Source: Aristophania vespae (GTDB taxonomy: Bacteria > Pseudomonadota > Alphaproteobacteria > Acetobacterales > Acetobacteraceae). Taken from it: a stretch of 64,000 bases of DNA. The notes under the pieces were generated by a model that worked only from the letters and a program-made list of their open reading frames with translations, was not told the origin of the DNA and searched no databases. Made by a program: the position numbers and the translations under genes. The DNA lies in assembly GCF_009906835.1 (NCBI RefSeq), contig NZ_CP047652.1, positions 443,001 through 507,000 on the forward strand. Direction: 5' to 3'. Positions 38,336-48,835 of this stretch are shown piece after piece; position 1 is the first letter of the stretch, and the number at the start of each line of letters is the position of its first letter.

Positions 38336-40996
38336 ATGTTTTCACGCCTTGCACGTGCTATTTTCGGTTCCGCCAATGATCGTTATTTAAAACGTTACCA
38401 AAAGCGAGTCCCTGACATTAATGCTTTGGAGCCTAAAATTCAGGCTCTCAGCGATGAAGAGCTGCGTTTAAAGACTGGTGAATTTAAAGAGCGTCTCTCT
38501 AAGGGAGAGAGCCTGGATGACCTCTTGGTAGAAGCTTTTGCCGTTTGTAGAGAGGCGTCAAAGCGTGTTTTGGGAATGCGCCATTTTGATGTGCAGCTCA
38601 TTGGTGGTATGGTTTTGCATGAAGGACGCATTGCTGAAATGCGTACAGGCGAGGGTAAAACACTCGTTGCGACACTCCCCGTTTATCTCAATGCCCTTAC
38701 TGGTAAGGGTGTGCATGTCGTTACTGTAAATGATTATCTGGCCCGACGTGATGCTGAGGAAATGTCTCAGCTTTATGGCTTTTTGGGCCTTAGTACTGGT
38801 GTAATCGTCCCTGATTTATCTGATGATGAGCGCCGTAAAGCTTATTCTTCCGACATTACATACGGCACTAATAACGAGTTCGGCTTCGATTATCTTCGCG
38901 ATAATATGAAATATAGCCTTGATGAGATGGTGCAGCGTGACTTTAATTATGCCATCGTCGATGAGGTCGATAGTATTCTCATTGATGAGGCAAGAACGCC
39001 GCTAATCATTTCAGGTCCTGCTGAAGATAGTTCTGATCTTTACCGTCAAGTCGATCTTGTAGTGCTTAAATTAGTCGAAGATCCTGAGACATACGATAAA
39101 GACGAAAAATTACGCACTGTCACTTTAACCGAAGCAGGGTCAGACCGGGTTGAAGAATTACTCAAAGAAGCCGGTGTGCTGAGTGATGGTGGTCTTTATG
39201 ATGTGCAAAATGTAGCAGTCGTTCACCATGTTCAGCAATCCTTACGCGCTCATACGTTATTTTCACGCGATGTCGATTACATCGTGCGTGATGGTAAACT
39301 CATTTTAATTGATGAATTTACAGGCCGTATGATGGATGGTCGGCGTTATTCCGATGGTTTGCATCAAGCGCTTGAAGCTAAAGAACATGTTGAAATCCAG
39401 CAGGAAAACCAAACTTTAGCCTCCATCACGTTCCAAAACTATTTCCGCCTTTATCCCAAATTGTCTGGCATGACCGGAACGGCTATGACCGAGGCGGATG
39501 AATTTGCAGAAATTTATAAATTAGATGTTGTTGAAATTCCCACCAATTTGCCCGTTAAGCGCCAGGATGGGGATGATGAAGTTTACCTCACTGCGGGCGA
39601 AAAATATAATGCTGTCGCACAGTTAATTGCGCAAATTAATGCCAAAAAACAGCCTGTGCTGGTGGGAACAACCTCTATTGAAAAGAGCGAATATTTATCC
39701 TCAATCCTTCAGAAACATAAAATAAAGCATAGTGTTCTTAATGCCCGCCATCATGAAAAGGAAGCGAGCATTGTGGCTCAGGCTGGGGCTCCTGGCGCCA
39801 TAACTATTGCGACAAACATGGCTGGCCGTGGCACAGATATTAAGCTCGGTGGTAATGTTGAAATGCTGGTCAAACAGCGCACGGCCGAAATTGAGAATGA
39901 CGAAGAGCGCAATCTTCTGGCTGATCGTATTAGAGAAGAAGTTGCCCAAAACCGTAAATTGGTCGAATCAGCAGGCGGGCTTTTTGTCATTGGTACTGAG
40001 CGCCATGAAAGCCGCCGCGTTGATAACCAGTTGCGTGGTCGTTCAGGCCGCCAGGGTGACCCAGGAAATTCACGCTTCTTCCTGTCATTAGAAGATGATC
40101 TTATTCGCATTTTTGGTACTCACCGCATGGGCGGTATGATGCAAAAAATGGGCTTAAAAGAGGGAGAAGCGATTATCCATCCCTGGCTTAATCGCGCCCT
40201 TGAAAAAGCACAAAAGAAAGTCGAAGCACGTAACTTCGATATGCGTAAAAACACGCTCAAATATGACGATGTCATGAATGACCAGCGCCGCGAGGTTTAT
40301 GCTCAAAGGCGTGAATATATGGCGTCAGATGATCTTTCACCGATCATCAAAGATTTAAGACGTTATGTTATAGAAGAGCTGGTTCAGGACCATATTCCTG
40401 AAAAATCATTCCCAGAAGCCTGGGATATGAAAGGCCTTCATCAAGAAATTATGCGCGTCTTGGATCTGGACCTTCCGGTAGAGGAATGGTCACATGAAGA
40501 TGGTATTGATGAAGAACATATGATTGACCGCATTGAAGCAGAGGCGGTGAAAGCTCATGCTACACGCTCTGCCTTAATGGGTCCCGACATGATGCGTATG
40601 GTCGAAAAGCATGTGCTCTTAACGTCATTTGACAGCGCCTGGAAAGAGCATCTTCATGCTTTGGATCAGCTGCGCCAGGGCATTGGTTTAAGGGCATATG
40701 GACAGCGCGATCCATTAAATGAATATAAGCATGAAGCCTTTCAGATGTTTAAATTCATGCTTTCAGAAATGCGCTTGAGAACAGTCCAGACCCTGTCACG
40801 TATACAGACAGTGTCTGAAGCCCCTCAAACACCTGAATTCCCTGCTAATGCACATTATGAAACCGTTCCAGAAAGTGAAAATGACATAATCGATGCTGAA
40901 ACTTTAGCTTTATGGAATAATCAAACACCGCGTAATGCCCCATGTCCTTGTGGTTCTGGGTTAAAATTCAAGCATTGTCACGGTAAAATTATCTAA
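38336..40996 (+). CDS. secA: Preprotein translocase ATPase SecA
   Basis: Motor of the Sec export pathway, 886 residues, full length. Nucleotide-binding domain 1 has [14 protein letters not shown] (Walker A) and the [18 protein letters not shown] block; the preprotein cross-linking domain and second helicase domain follow ([28 protein letters not shown]). The C-terminus carries the SecB/lipid-binding zinc site [19 protein letters not shown] precedes the ATG. Confidence 0.98.
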   Translation: MFSRLARAIFGSANDRYLKRYQKRVPDINALEPKIQALSDEELRLKTGEFKERLSKGESLDDLLVEAFAVCREASKRVLGMRHFDVQLIGGMVLHEGRIAEMRTGEGKTLVATLPVYLNALTGKGVHVVTVNDYLARRDAEEMSQLYGFLGLSTGVIVPDLSDDERRKAYSSDITYGTNNEFGFDYLRDNMKYSLDEMVQRDFNYAIVDEVDSILIDEARTPLIISGPAEDSSDLYRQVDLVVLKLVEDPETYDKDEKLRTVTLTEAGSDRVEELLKEAGVLSDGGLYDVQNVAVVHHVQQSLRAHTLFSRDVDYIVRDGKLILIDEFTGRMMDGRRYSDGLHQALEAKEHVEIQQENQTLASITFQNYFRLYPKLSGMTGTAMTEADEFAEIYKLDVVEIPTNLPVKRQDGDDEVYLTAGEKYNAVAQLIAQINAKKQPVLVGTTSIEKSEYLSSILQKHKIKHSVLNARHHEKEASIVAQAGAPGAITIATNMAGRGTDIKLGGNVEMLVKQRTAEIENDEERNLLADRIREEVAQNRKLVESAGGLFVIGTERHESRRVDNQLRGRSGRQGDPGNSRFFLSLEDDLIRIFGTHRMGGMMQKMGLKEGEAIIHPWLNRALEKAQKKVEARNFDMRKNTLKYDDVMNDQRREVYAQRREYMASDDLSPIIKDLRRYVIEELVQDHIPEKSFPEAWDMKGLHQEIMRVLDLDLPVEEWSHEDGIDEEHMIDRIEAEAVKAHATRSALMGPDMMRMVEKHVLLTSFDSAWKEHLHALDQLRQGIGLRAYGQRDPLNEYKHEAFQMFKFMLSEMRLRTVQTLSRIQTVSEAPQTPEFPANAHYETVPESENDIIDAETLALWNNQTPRNAPCPCGSGLKFKHCHGKII

Positions 40997-41033
40997 CTTT
41001 TGATATGTAACTTTTTGAGGAGATGAGAGGTCA

Positions 41034-41783
41034 ATGGCCGGCCATTCCCAGTTTAAAAATATTATGCACCGTAAAGGCGCGCAGGATGCTAAGCGTGCCA
41101 AACAATTTGGTAAAGTCATTCGTGAAATAACGGTTGCTACGCGCTCTGGTCTTCCTGACCCGGCCATGAATCCCCGTTTGCGGGCCGCTATTATTGCTGC
41201 ACGCGAAGTGAATATGCCTAAAGACACCGTAGAGCGTGCTATTCGCAAAGCTTCCGGCGCTGCCGGGGGTGATGACTATGAAGAGGTTCGTTACGAAGGT
41301 TACGGTCCTGCCGGTGTTGCAATTATTGTCGAAGGTTTGACAGATAACCGCAATCGCACTGCTTCTGAAGTACGGGCAGCTTTTTCCAAGCATGGTGGCT
41401 CTATGGGAGAAGCTAATTCTGTTTCTTTCATGTTTCAGCGCCTTGGCGTTGTGACCTATCCTCTCGATGTGGCGAATGAAGACGAAATGCTGGAAGCTGC
41501 CATTGAGGCAGGAGCGGATAATGTCGAGGTTGTTGACGGTTTCCATGAGATTACGAGCTCAATGGAAGCGCTCTTCACCGTTCGCGATGAGTTAGAAAAG
41601 CGTTTTGGTGAGGCACGTTCGGCCAAACTAGACTGGCGCCCTGAAACGACTGTTTCTCTGGATGAAGATAAAGCACGTTCAGTGTTAAAACTCATTGATG
41701 TGCTCGATGAAAATGACGATGTGCAGGCTGTGTACGCTAATTTTGATTTGCCAGACGAGGTAGCAGAGGCTTTATCAGCTTGA
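41034..41783 (+). CDS. yebC: YebC/PmpR family protein
   Basis: A 249-residue YebC/TACO1 protein with the signatures [23 protein letters not shown] and [21 protein letters not shown]. Family members are described as transcriptional regulators and, more recently, as ribosome-associated factors that ease translation of proline stretches. In alphaproteobacteria it commonly precedes ruvC, as here. Its TGA overlaps the TTG start of ruvC. Confidence 0.96.
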   Translation: MAGHSQFKNIMHRKGAQDAKRAKQFGKVIREITVATRSGLPDPAMNPRLRAAIIAAREVNMPKDTVERAIRKASGAAGGDDYEEVRYEGYGPAGVAIIVEGLTDNRNRTASEVRAAFSKHGGSMGEANSVSFMFQRLGVVTYPLDVANEDEMLEAAIEAGADNVEVVDGFHEITSSMEALFTVRDELEKRFGEARSAKLDWRPETTVSLDEDKARSVLKLIDVLDENDDVQAVYANFDLPDEVAEALSA

Positions 41784-42286
41784 TACGTCTCATTGGTATT
41801 GACCCCGGCCTGCGTTTTATGGGCTGGGGTGTTATTGAGGTTGAAGGTAACAGGTTACGCCATATTGCTGATGGTGTTTTAGCGACAGATAGTGCGGATT
41901 CAGTCCCTCAGCGTTTATGCACCCTCCATGAAGGTTTGAAAAATCTCATAGAAAATTTCGCCCCTGTTGAAGCCGCTGTAGAAGAGACTTATGTTAATCG
42001 TAATGGTTCTTCTACTCTAAAGCTTGGTTATGCTCGTGGTGTAGCTCTTTTAGTGCCCGCTCTGGTAGGGCTCCCTGTAAGTGAATATGGGGCTATGGCT
42101 GTCAAAAGATCAGTCGTGGGTACAGGAGCAGCTTCCAAAGAGCAGGTAACTATGATGGTAAGAAGGCTTTTGCCTGGAGCAATAATTAAACGTGCAGATG
42201 CTTCTGATGCTCTTGCTGTTGCAATCTGCCATGCTCATTATCGTGCAAGTGCCTGTAGAGTGGTTCAGGGAGTGAGAATGGCATGA
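41780..42286 (+). CDS. ruvC: Holliday junction endonuclease RuvC
   Basis: Resolves Holliday junctions by paired nicks. RNase-H-like fold with acidic residues in [26 protein letters not shown] and the C-terminal [12 protein letters not shown]. The start is TTG, overlapping the yebC stop by 3 bases; no other start fits the conserved N-terminus. Length of 168 is normal. Its stop overlaps the ruvA ATG. Confidence 0.96.
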   Translation: MIRLIGIDPGLRFMGWGVIEVEGNRLRHIADGVLATDSADSVPQRLCTLHEGLKNLIENFAPVEAAVEETYVNRNGSSTLKLGYARGVALLVPALVGLPVSEYGAMAVKRSVVGTGAASKEQVTMMVRRLLPGAIIKRADASDALAVAICHAHYRASACRVVQGVRMA

Positions 42287-42894
42287 TAGGACAGCTTACC
42301 GGCTTTGTTGGACAAGTTGAAAATGACTGCTGCATTATTGACGTCAATGGTGTTGGTTATGTCGTTTTCGCCTCTACCCAAACTTTGGGGCAACTGGCCA
42401 AACCCCCAGAAATAGCCCGTGTTTTCATTGAAACAATCGTAAGGGAAGATGCAATTCAGCTTTACGGTTTTGCTGAACTAGAAGAAAGAGAGTGGTTCCG
42501 CTTATTAACAACGGTACAGGGCGTTGGTTCTCGCGTGGCTTTGGCAATTTTGTCCGTTAGCCAGCCTATACAGTTGCTTCAGGCTATTAATGCGAGTGAT
42601 AAACAGGTTTTTACACAGGCTGCTGGTGTTGGGCCGCGTTTAGCAACGCGTATTTTGACTGAGCTAAAGCCCAAGGTTGCAAAAATGCCAGGGAGTTCTC
42701 AAAATCTGCAAGCCCCCATTCTGGACTCTGCACCGGGGGCAAGTATCGAGGCAGATGCACTGATGGCGCTTGAGGGATTAGGATTTCGTCGTGCTGAAAC
42801 TTGGCCTGTGGTTAGTCGTCTCATAAGTGAAAATAAAACATCAGGGCTTGATCAAATTATTCGTCTCTCCTTGCAAGAGTTAGCACGTTCATGA
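42283..42894 (+). CDS. ruvA: Holliday junction helicase subunit RuvA
   Basis: Tetrameric junction-binding protein that loads RuvB. OB-fold domain I ([26 protein letters not shown]), helix-hairpin-helix domain II ([35 protein letters not shown]), and a C-terminal domain III ([15 protein letters not shown]) that contacts RuvB. 203 residues. Overlaps ruvC and ruvB at ATGA junctions. Confidence 0.96.
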   Translation: MIGQLTGFVGQVENDCCIIDVNGVGYVVFASTQTLGQLAKPPEIARVFIETIVREDAIQLYGFAELEEREWFRLLTTVQGVGSRVALAILSVSQPIQLLQAINASDKQVFTQAAGVGPRLATRILTELKPKVAKMPGSSQNLQAPILDSAPGASIEADALMALEGLGFRRAETWPVVSRLISENKTSGLDQIIRLSLQELARS

Positions 42895-43930
42895 TGGATG
42901 AATGGGAAACACCAACCAACCGTGCCCCAGAAACTGACGCGGTGCGGCAGCCAGAAGACGCAGCTGATGCGAGCTTGCGGCCTCAAACCCTGGCTGATTT
43001 TACAGGTCAAAAAGCAAGCCGGGAAAATCTGTCTATTTTCATTAAGGCAGCTAAATCTCGTGGTGAAGCTTTAGACCATGTTTTACTGCATGGCCCGCCA
43101 GGTTTGGGTAAAACCACCTTGGCTCAAATTGTCTCACGAGAGCTGGGGGTTGGTTTTCGTGCAACGTCAGGGCCTGTGATTCAAAGAGCTGGTGATTTAG
43201 CGGCTATCTTAACCAATCTTCAGCCGCGTGATGTTTTATTCATTGATGAGATTCATCGTTTGCAGCCAGCTATTGAAGAAGTCCTTTATCCCGCGATGGA
43301 GGATTTTCAGCTCGATCTCATTATAGGGGAAGGGCCGGCAGCACGCTCAGTACGTATTGATTTAGCCCCCTTTACCTTGGTTGCAGCAACGACGCGGGCA
43401 GGTCTTTTAGCAACGCCATTACGTGACCGTTTCGGTATTCCCTTAAGGTTAGTGTTTTATACCCCAGAAGAGTTACGCTTGATTGTCTCGCGTGGCGCAA
43501 AGAAACTGGGCATGTCTCTAACACCAGAGGGTGCTGAGGAAATTGCTCGCCGTTCTCGTGGAACACCACGCATTGCAGGGCGGCTTTTGCGCCGTGTAAG
43601 AGATTTTGCTCTTGTGTCTAAAAAAGACGTCATAGACCGTGAGACAGCCGATATAGCTTTGTCTCGCCTGGAAGTAGATGCGCATGGTTTAGATGCAATG
43701 GACCGGCGTTATTTACGCCGCATTGCCGAACATCATCATGGGGACCCGTAGGGGTAGAAACCTTGGCCGCTGCTTTGGCCGAAGCCAGAGATACGTTAGA
43801 AGATGTTGTTGAGCCTTATCTTATCCAGGAAGGTTTGGTGTTGCGTACTTCAAGAGGGCGTATGTTGGGCGATCCTGGATGGCGTTATCTTGGGCTAAAA
43901 CCACCCACCGATTCACCAACCCTTTTTTAG
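42891..43930 (+). CDS. ruvB: Holliday junction helicase subunit RuvB, frameshifted near its 3' end
   Basis: AAA+ motor of branch migration. Walker [13 protein letters not shown], Walker [11 protein letters not shown], sensor [19 protein letters not shown], arginine finger region [18 protein letters not shown]. The uninterrupted frame stops at 43751 after AEHHHGDP. One G added to the GGGG run at 43740-43743 restores [16 protein letters not shown] and the winged-helix end [19 protein letters not shown], with a stop at 43930 (346 residues, full family length). The winged-helix domain binds DNA. Confidence 0.94.
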
Positions 43931-43941
43931 CAAGGGCGTCT

Positions 43942-44364
43942 ATGGCTCACCATATAAAATTTCGTGTATATTATGAAGATACCGATGCTGGAGGCATTGT
44001 CTATCATGCGCGTTATCTCGGCTTTGCCGAGCGTGCTAGGGCAGAGGCTTTAAGAGAGTTAGGCCTGGCTATCGGTGAATTGGCTGAAAAAGAAAATCTT
44101 GGTTTTGTTGTTGCCAACCTCTCTATTCACTATCATCGTCCGGCTAAATTAGATGATGTTCTCGAAATAGAGACATGCCTTGTAGAGGCCAAAGCGGCCA
44201 GGTTTATTTTACAGCAAAATATTTTTACTGAGGTTAATTCAGAAAAACTTCATATTGCTAGTTTAAAAGTGGAACTCGTTTCTATGGCAATGGATAGATT
44301 AAAACCTGTGAGATTGCCTGTTGAAGTTAAAAAGCGATTAGAACAACTAAGAACAGATAATTAA
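43942..44364 (+). CDS. ybgC: Acyl-CoA thioesterase YbgC (Tol-Pal associated)
   Basis: Hot-dog-fold thioesterase of the 4HBT family. The catalytic aspartate is in the YYEDTDAGGIVYHARYLGF signature. In E. coli YbgC acts on acyl-ACP/acyl-CoA, and the gene is the usual first member of the tol-pal operon. ATG 43942, preceded by AAGGG, is preferred to a frame opening 21 codons upstream that overlaps ruvB. 140 residues. It starts 11 bases after the restored ruvB stop. Confidence 0.93.
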   Translation: MAHHIKFRVYYEDTDAGGIVYHARYLGFAERARAEALRELGLAIGELAEKENLGFVVANLSIHYHRPAKLDDVLEIETCLVEAKAARFILQQNIFTEVNSEKLHIASLKVELVSMAMDRLKPVRLPVEVKKRLEQLRTDN

Positions 44365-44500
44365 CCTGAACGATCGGTAATAAAAAATCCCTTTCACCTT
44401 TTGTGGCGTAATGCCATGTAAGAAGATAGACCTTGCATGAAAGAATCATTGTCAGGATTCTGATGCCCGGAACTTTGAAAAAATATCAGGAGAAAGCAGA

Positions 44501-45232
44501 GTGGACCAAGCGGTGAGTTCAAGTGCTCTAGGGGCTGTTAGCGCTGTGGGGTTATCGCCGGTACAATTATTCTTACATGCTTCCATCGTGGTTAAATTAG
44601 TCATGATTGGCCTTGTGGCATGTAGCATATTTGTTTGGGCGGTCATTGTTGAAAAAATCCTTCTTATCCGTCGTATCAACCACGAGGCTGCGTCTTTTGA
44701 AGATCTGTTTTGGTCTGGAGGGTCTCTTGATGATCTTTATGAAACAGAGGGTGCACGCCCTGTACATCCTCTGGCAGCTGTTTTTGGCGCAGCTATGGGA
44801 GAATGGCGTCGTTCATCGCGTATAGAAGGGATTGATATGGTGCGGGGCGGTACGCAAGAACGTATTGATCGTGCCATTAATATCACGATTGCCCGTGAGG
44901 AGGATCGCCTTTCTCGTTATGTGACAATGCTTGCCACAATTGGCCCAGTTGCACCATTTGTCGGGCTATTTGGCACAGTATGGGGCATTATGCATGCTTT
45001 CGGCTCAATTGCCGCAATGCATAATACAAATCTTTCAGTTGTTGCTCCTGGTATTTCCGAGGCTCTTTTCGCAACGGCAATTGGTCTTATAACAGCCATA
45101 CCCGCTTATGTTGCCTATAACCTTATTACGCGTTCATTAGATAATTTTTCAGAGCGTATGCAGGCGTTTGGCACTGAATTCGCTGCCATTCTTTCTCGTC
45201 AGTCTGAAGAACGTAAAGCTGGAAAGAACTGA
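44501..45232 (+). CDS. tolQ: Tol-Pal system proton-channel protein TolQ
   Basis: ExbB/TolQ-family inner-membrane protein with three helices, forming with TolR the proton-driven motor for outer-membrane constriction at division. Conserved block MLATIGPVAPFVGLFGTVWGIMHAF marks TM2, followed by APGISEALFATAIGLITAIPAYVAYN in TM3. The start is GTG after CAGGAGA. 243 residues. It follows ybgC by 136 bases, so it may have its own promoter. Confidence 0.95.
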   Translation: MDQAVSSSALGAVSAVGLSPVQLFLHASIVVKLVMIGLVACSIFVWAVIVEKILLIRRINHEAASFEDLFWSGGSLDDLYETEGARPVHPLAAVFGAAMGEWRRSSRIEGIDMVRGGTQERIDRAINITIAREEDRLSRYVTMLATIGPVAPFVGLFGTVWGIMHAFGSIAAMHNTNLSVVAPGISEALFATAIGLITAIPAYVAYNLITRSLDNFSERMQAFGTEFAAILSRQSEERKAGKN

Positions 45233-45237
45233 AGATC

Positions 45238-45675
45238 ATGGCGATGTCAGGAGGAGGAGGGCGATTTTCCGGTCGCCGCCGTCACAGGCCCGCTTCGGAA
45301 ATCAATGTTACGCCTTTGGTCGATGTCATGTTGGTGTTGTTGATCATTTTTATGGTCACGGCCCCTATGATGACAAGCGGTGTTAATGTTGATCTTCCTA
45401 AAACAAGCGCCAGTCCCGTTAATACTGATAGTAAGCCCATAACTGTTTCCTTACGTAGCGATGGAAACCTGTTTTTGGGTGATGAGCCTGTTACGGCTGA
45501 AGAGTTGGTAGATCGTCTTAAAAAAGCTGCCAATAATGACTCAACCAGACGCATTTTTGTGCGTGCGGATGCAAAGATTGATTACGGACAGGTCATGCGT
45601 GTTATGGGGCAGATTACGACCGGTGGTTTTAGCCACGTAGCCCTGCTTGCCCAGCAACCCCCAAGTGGCCCTTAA
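45238..45675 (+). CDS. tolR: Tol-Pal system protein TolR
   Basis: ExbD/TolR family, 145 residues: short Arg-rich cytoplasmic N-terminus, one membrane helix with the essential aspartate (PLVDVMLVLLIIFMVTAPM), then a periplasmic domain (VDLPKTSASP..., RIFVRADAKIDYGQVM). It starts 5 bases after tolQ. Confidence 0.95.
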   Translation: MAMSGGGGRFSGRRRHRPASEINVTPLVDVMLVLLIIFMVTAPMMTSGVNVDLPKTSASPVNTDSKPITVSLRSDGNLFLGDEPVTAEELVDRLKKAANNDSTRRIFVRADAKIDYGQVMRVMGQITTGGFSHVALLAQQPPSGP

Positions 45676-45696
45676 TTAAAGTCCTAGGAGCGCACT

Positions 45697-46695
45697 GTGC
45701 AGCCCGGAATATTTTACGATAATAGGGGGCTAAATTCCGAAAAGCGTTTAACGCTTGTTGGAACGGTGCTTTCTATCATGGGGCATGGGGGAATTTTAAT
45801 AGCGCTTTTATGGAACCATGTGGCTCCATTGCCTGAACCTCCACCGCCACCACCTGTTGAAATGGTTTTTGATACACAAGGTTCAGCGGCTCCTCCAATG
45901 AAATCAGCTCACAAGGCTAAGGTTCCTGCACCATTTGCTAAAGAGGAGAGTGAAGCGCCTCCCTCTCAGGAACCACCTAAAAAGGCGCCTCATGAGCCAC
46001 CGCCACCAACAGCGCCACCACCACCGCGGGCATCATCAGTGCCTAAACCTTCCAAGACGCCTGTAAAAACAGACATTCAGCAAAAAGCTGAGCTGCACGA
46101 AAAAGGGGAGGTTAGTGCTGAACCCAAAAAGCAAAAGGTGGTCAAGCAGAAAGTGGCTGATATTAAAGCCCCGTCACCTTCAGTTACAAAACCTATTTTA
46201 AAGCCACAGGCCTCAAAAACCCACCAACCGAATGAAGCTAAAAAAGCACAATCAGATAGCCATTCCTTGCTGGCCACTTTGGATAGTTTTCGGTCTGAAC
46301 AAAAACAGACCCAGCCACCAAGAGCCAAGGCTAATCCGTCACAGGGTGGTTCTCCTAAAGGTGGGGGAGATCCAGATGGTGATACGCGTTCTTTGAATGC
46401 GGGAGAGCAAAAAGCTATCGGCGCTTCCGTACGGCGTTGCTATCAGGAGGATACGGCGGCGAAAAATTATGCAAGCTTTATGGCGCGCATGATCGTAACA
46501 GTAGATGCCTCAGGAGAAGCCAGAATTGCGGTTTTTGCGCCTGAGACAGCATCACGTATGGCTTCTGACCCCTCTTATCGTGTGTTGGCTGAGCGTGCTC
46601 GTGCGGCTGTATTAAGTCCAACCTGTTCACATTTGCCAGTTCCTGCCCGTTTACTGGGGAAAACCCGGCAATTTCGTTTTGTGTTTAGACCATAA
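45697..46695 (+). CDS. tolA: Tol-Pal system protein TolA
   Basis: Links the TolQR motor to TolB and Pal. One N-terminal membrane helix (LVGTVLSIMGHGGILIALLW), then a long Pro-, Lys- and Ala-rich spacer (polyproline PEPPPPPPVEM, repeated KP/KK segments), and a C-terminal TonB/TolA-like domain from about 235 with a cysteine pair (RRCYQED, SPTCSHLP). GTG start with AGGAG upstream. 332 residues. Confidence 0.93.
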   Translation: MQPGIFYDNRGLNSEKRLTLVGTVLSIMGHGGILIALLWNHVAPLPEPPPPPPVEMVFDTQGSAAPPMKSAHKAKVPAPFAKEESEAPPSQEPPKKAPHEPPPPTAPPPPRASSVPKPSKTPVKTDIQQKAELHEKGEVSAEPKKQKVVKQKVADIKAPSPSVTKPILKPQASKTHQPNEAKKAQSDSHSLLATLDSFRSEQKQTQPPRAKANPSQGGSPKGGGDPDGDTRSLNAGEQKAIGASVRRCYQEDTAAKNYASFMARMIVTVDASGEARIAVFAPETASRMASDPSYRVLAERARAAVLSPTCSHLPVPARLLGKTRQFRFVFRP

Positions 46696-46720
46696 TTTTA
46701 CAAACTCGAGGTAACTGCAT

Positions 46721-48096
46721 ATGTCATTTTTTACCGATGCTGAGTCTGAAAACCTAAAAAAGCATTTTACTCGTCGCACTGTCTTGAGTGGTGCTGCTAT
46801 GGGGGGTGTTGCCCTGGGGGGCGTTATGGCGACGCCATTAGGGGCTTTTGCCGCTGGTCAGGATAATGCGCCTGGTGCTCCTGAAATAACAGTTGATCAG
46901 GCGCATCAGGCACCTATTCCGATTATTATTCCTAACTTTGGAGCAGGTTTAGGAAGCCGCATTTCCGATGTTATTTCCTCTGACCTGAGCAGCACTGGGT
47001 TGTTTCAGGTCATGTCAGGTGATGTTCCTTCAGGAAGTCAACCTGATTTTGGTGCGTTAAAAGCACGTGGGGCCCGTGCTGCTGTGGCGGGAAGTGCAAA
47101 TGGCACAAATAATGTTCGTGTTGAAATGAGATTATGGGACGTTGTTGCAGGTCAGCAACTGCAAGGGACGGCCTATACAGCATCAGAAACAAATTGGCGG
47201 CGTATTGCCCATATTATTGCTGATGTCATTTACAAACGTCTTTTAGGCGAGCAAGGTTATTTTGATACACGCATTGCTTATATTGCCCGCACAGGCCCGC
47301 GTCGGAAGCAGATAACGCGTCTTGCCATTATGGATCAGGACGGAGCGAATCCGCATATTTTAAGTGATGGAAAATGGCTCACATTAGAGCCGCGTTTTAG
47401 TCCGATCAGCCAGCAAATAGCTTTTTTATCCTACGCAAAAAATAGACCTCGCGTTTATGTTTATGATCTTAATTCTGGTCAGGAAACATTGTTTGGTTCC
47501 TTTGAAGGCATTTCATTTGCACCACGTTTCTCACCAGATGGAGGGACCATTATCCTTTCAGTGACAACACGTGACGGGGGTCTGATATTTATAGAATTGA
47601 GACTGCTACTCAACAACGCATACGCCTAACGAGCGGTCCTGGCGTTATTGATACAAGTCCCTGCTTTAGTCCTGATGGTCAAAAAATTGTCTTTAATTCC
47701 GACAGGGGCGGTAGTCCGCAACTTTATATTATGGATGCCACAGGAGGAAATGTGCGTCGCCTTTCTTACGGAAAAGGGCATTATGGTTCTCCAGTATGGT
47801 CCCCCCGTGGCGATGTGATTGCCTTTACGCGTCTTAATCAGGGTCAGTTCTCACTTGGGGTTATGAATCCTGATGGCACGGGCGAGCGTATTTTGACACA
47901 AGGCTTTACGGTAGAAAGCCCGAGTTTTGCTCCTAATGGCAGGGTCATAGCTTTTTGTCGTCAGAGTGCTTCAAGAGCAGGTGGTGTAGGATTTAGTTCC
48001 ACAATTGGTGTGATTGATGTGGCTGGGTTTAACGAGCACGTAATTCCAACCTCCACTGGTGCTTCCGATCCTTCTTGGTCACCTTTTAGACAATAA
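46721..48096 (+). CDS. tolB: Tol-Pal system beta-propeller protein TolB, frameshifted in this copy
   Basis: Periplasmic protein of the Tol-Pal machinery: an N-terminal alpha/beta domain (IPIIIPNFGAG, DLSSTGLFQVM) and a six-bladed beta propeller with repeated FSPDG motifs. The frame stops at 47629; one G added to the GGGGG run at 47576-47580 gives TRDGGSDIYRIETATQQRI and joins the second half (SPCFSPDGQKIVFNSDRGG) to a stop at 48096, 458 residues. The signal sequence contains TRRTVLSG followed by a Gly/Ala-rich weakly hydrophobic stretch ending AFA, a twin-arginine-like pattern. Confidence 0.94.
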
Positions 48097-48135
48097 GAAA
48101 GAGACCGTAAATCAGATGCCCTCGAAAGAGGGTGC

Positions 48136-48165
48136 TTGACAGTTTTTAAAATACAGGATTAGCAT
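48136..48165 (+). promoter_or_regulatory. Possible internal promoter for pal
   Basis: TTGACA (perfect -35) and TAGCAT (-10, 4 of 6) with an 18-base spacer in the 146-base tolB-pal gap. Confidence 0.45.
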
Positions 48166-48189
48166 CACTTCCTGAAGCTTATCTTAAAT

Positions 48190-48230
48190 TAAGAAGGCTT
48201 TTTTCATTTGGCTCTTTTCAGAGCCTTCCT
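48190..48230 (+). other. Hairpin in the pal leader
   Basis: GGCTC-TTTTCA-GAGCC at 48210-48225, inside an outer GAAGGC/GCCTTC pairing; it ends about 12 bases before the pal start and could modulate pal translation or mRNA stability. Confidence 0.35.
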
Positions 48231-48242
48231 AAGGTTGAAGAC

Positions 48243-48725
48243 ATGAAATTCAAGGCGTTTGGTATTATCGGTTTGACCCTTGCTCTGGCAGCTTGCGGTA
48301 GCTCCTCAGATCATAAAGGGGACAGCTTAGGGAACGGTATGTCTCAGCAGGCTGATATGGGGCCTGTACCTGGTAGTGAAGCAGATTTGGTCGCTAGTGC
48401 TGGGGACCGCGTCTATTTTGCTCTGGCACAAAATCAGCTTAGCTCAGAAGCGCGTGCAACCCTTGATAAACAGGCTGCTTGGCTGCAACGTTATCCTCAG
48501 GTGAGCATTGTCATTGCAGGAAATTGCGATGACCGTGGCACAGAAGAGTACAATATTGCTCTGGGTCAACGTCGTGCTAATGCTGCAAGAGACTATTTGC
48601 AGGCTCGTGGCGTAAGTGCATCACGTATCAGCACCATCTCATATGGTAAAGATCGCCCTACAGTTGATGGCGATAATGAAGAAGCATGGGCACAGAATCG
48701 TAATGCTATTACATCGGTTCGCTAA
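48243..48725 (+). CDS. pal: Peptidoglycan-associated lipoprotein Pal
   Basis: Outer-membrane lipoprotein that tethers the membrane to peptidoglycan through an OmpA-like domain and interacts with TolB. Lipobox LAAC with the lipidated Cys at residue 18, a Gly/Ser linker, then the OmpA domain (VYFALAQNQLSSEAR, IVIAGNCDDRGTEEYNIALGQRRANAARDYL) with the diaminopimelate-binding region. 160 residues. Confidence 0.96.
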   Translation: MKFKAFGIIGLTLALAACGSSSDHKGDSLGNGMSQQADMGPVPGSEADLVASAGDRVYFALAQNQLSSEARATLDKQAAWLQRYPQVSIVIAGNCDDRGTEEYNIALGQRRANAARDYLQARGVSASRISTISYGKDRPTVDGDNEEAWAQNRNAITSVR

Positions 48726-48765
48726 CGCGAACTGAGCATTTTGCTCATAGAGATTTTTTTAGTAG

Positions 48766-48812
48766 AAAGGCCAGGAGGGGCATAATTCCCCCAAATGGCC
48801 TTTTTTATTTTT
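48766..48812 (+). terminator. Terminator after pal
   Basis: Outer stem AAAGGCCA/TGGCCTTT (48766-48773 with 48796-48803) over an inner GGGG/CCCC pairing, then a T-rich tail. It separates the tol-pal transcripts from ybgF. Confidence 0.82.
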
Positions 48813-48835
48813 GGCTAAGGAAGAAGAGGTAATAT

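Noticed and set aside
43735-43930. Programmed frameshifting in ruvB (and likewise tolB, argJ, ccmF)
   Set aside because: These genes are not known to use recoding, the breaks share only a G/C run, no stimulatory structure was seen, and the same lesion occurs in many unrelated genes.
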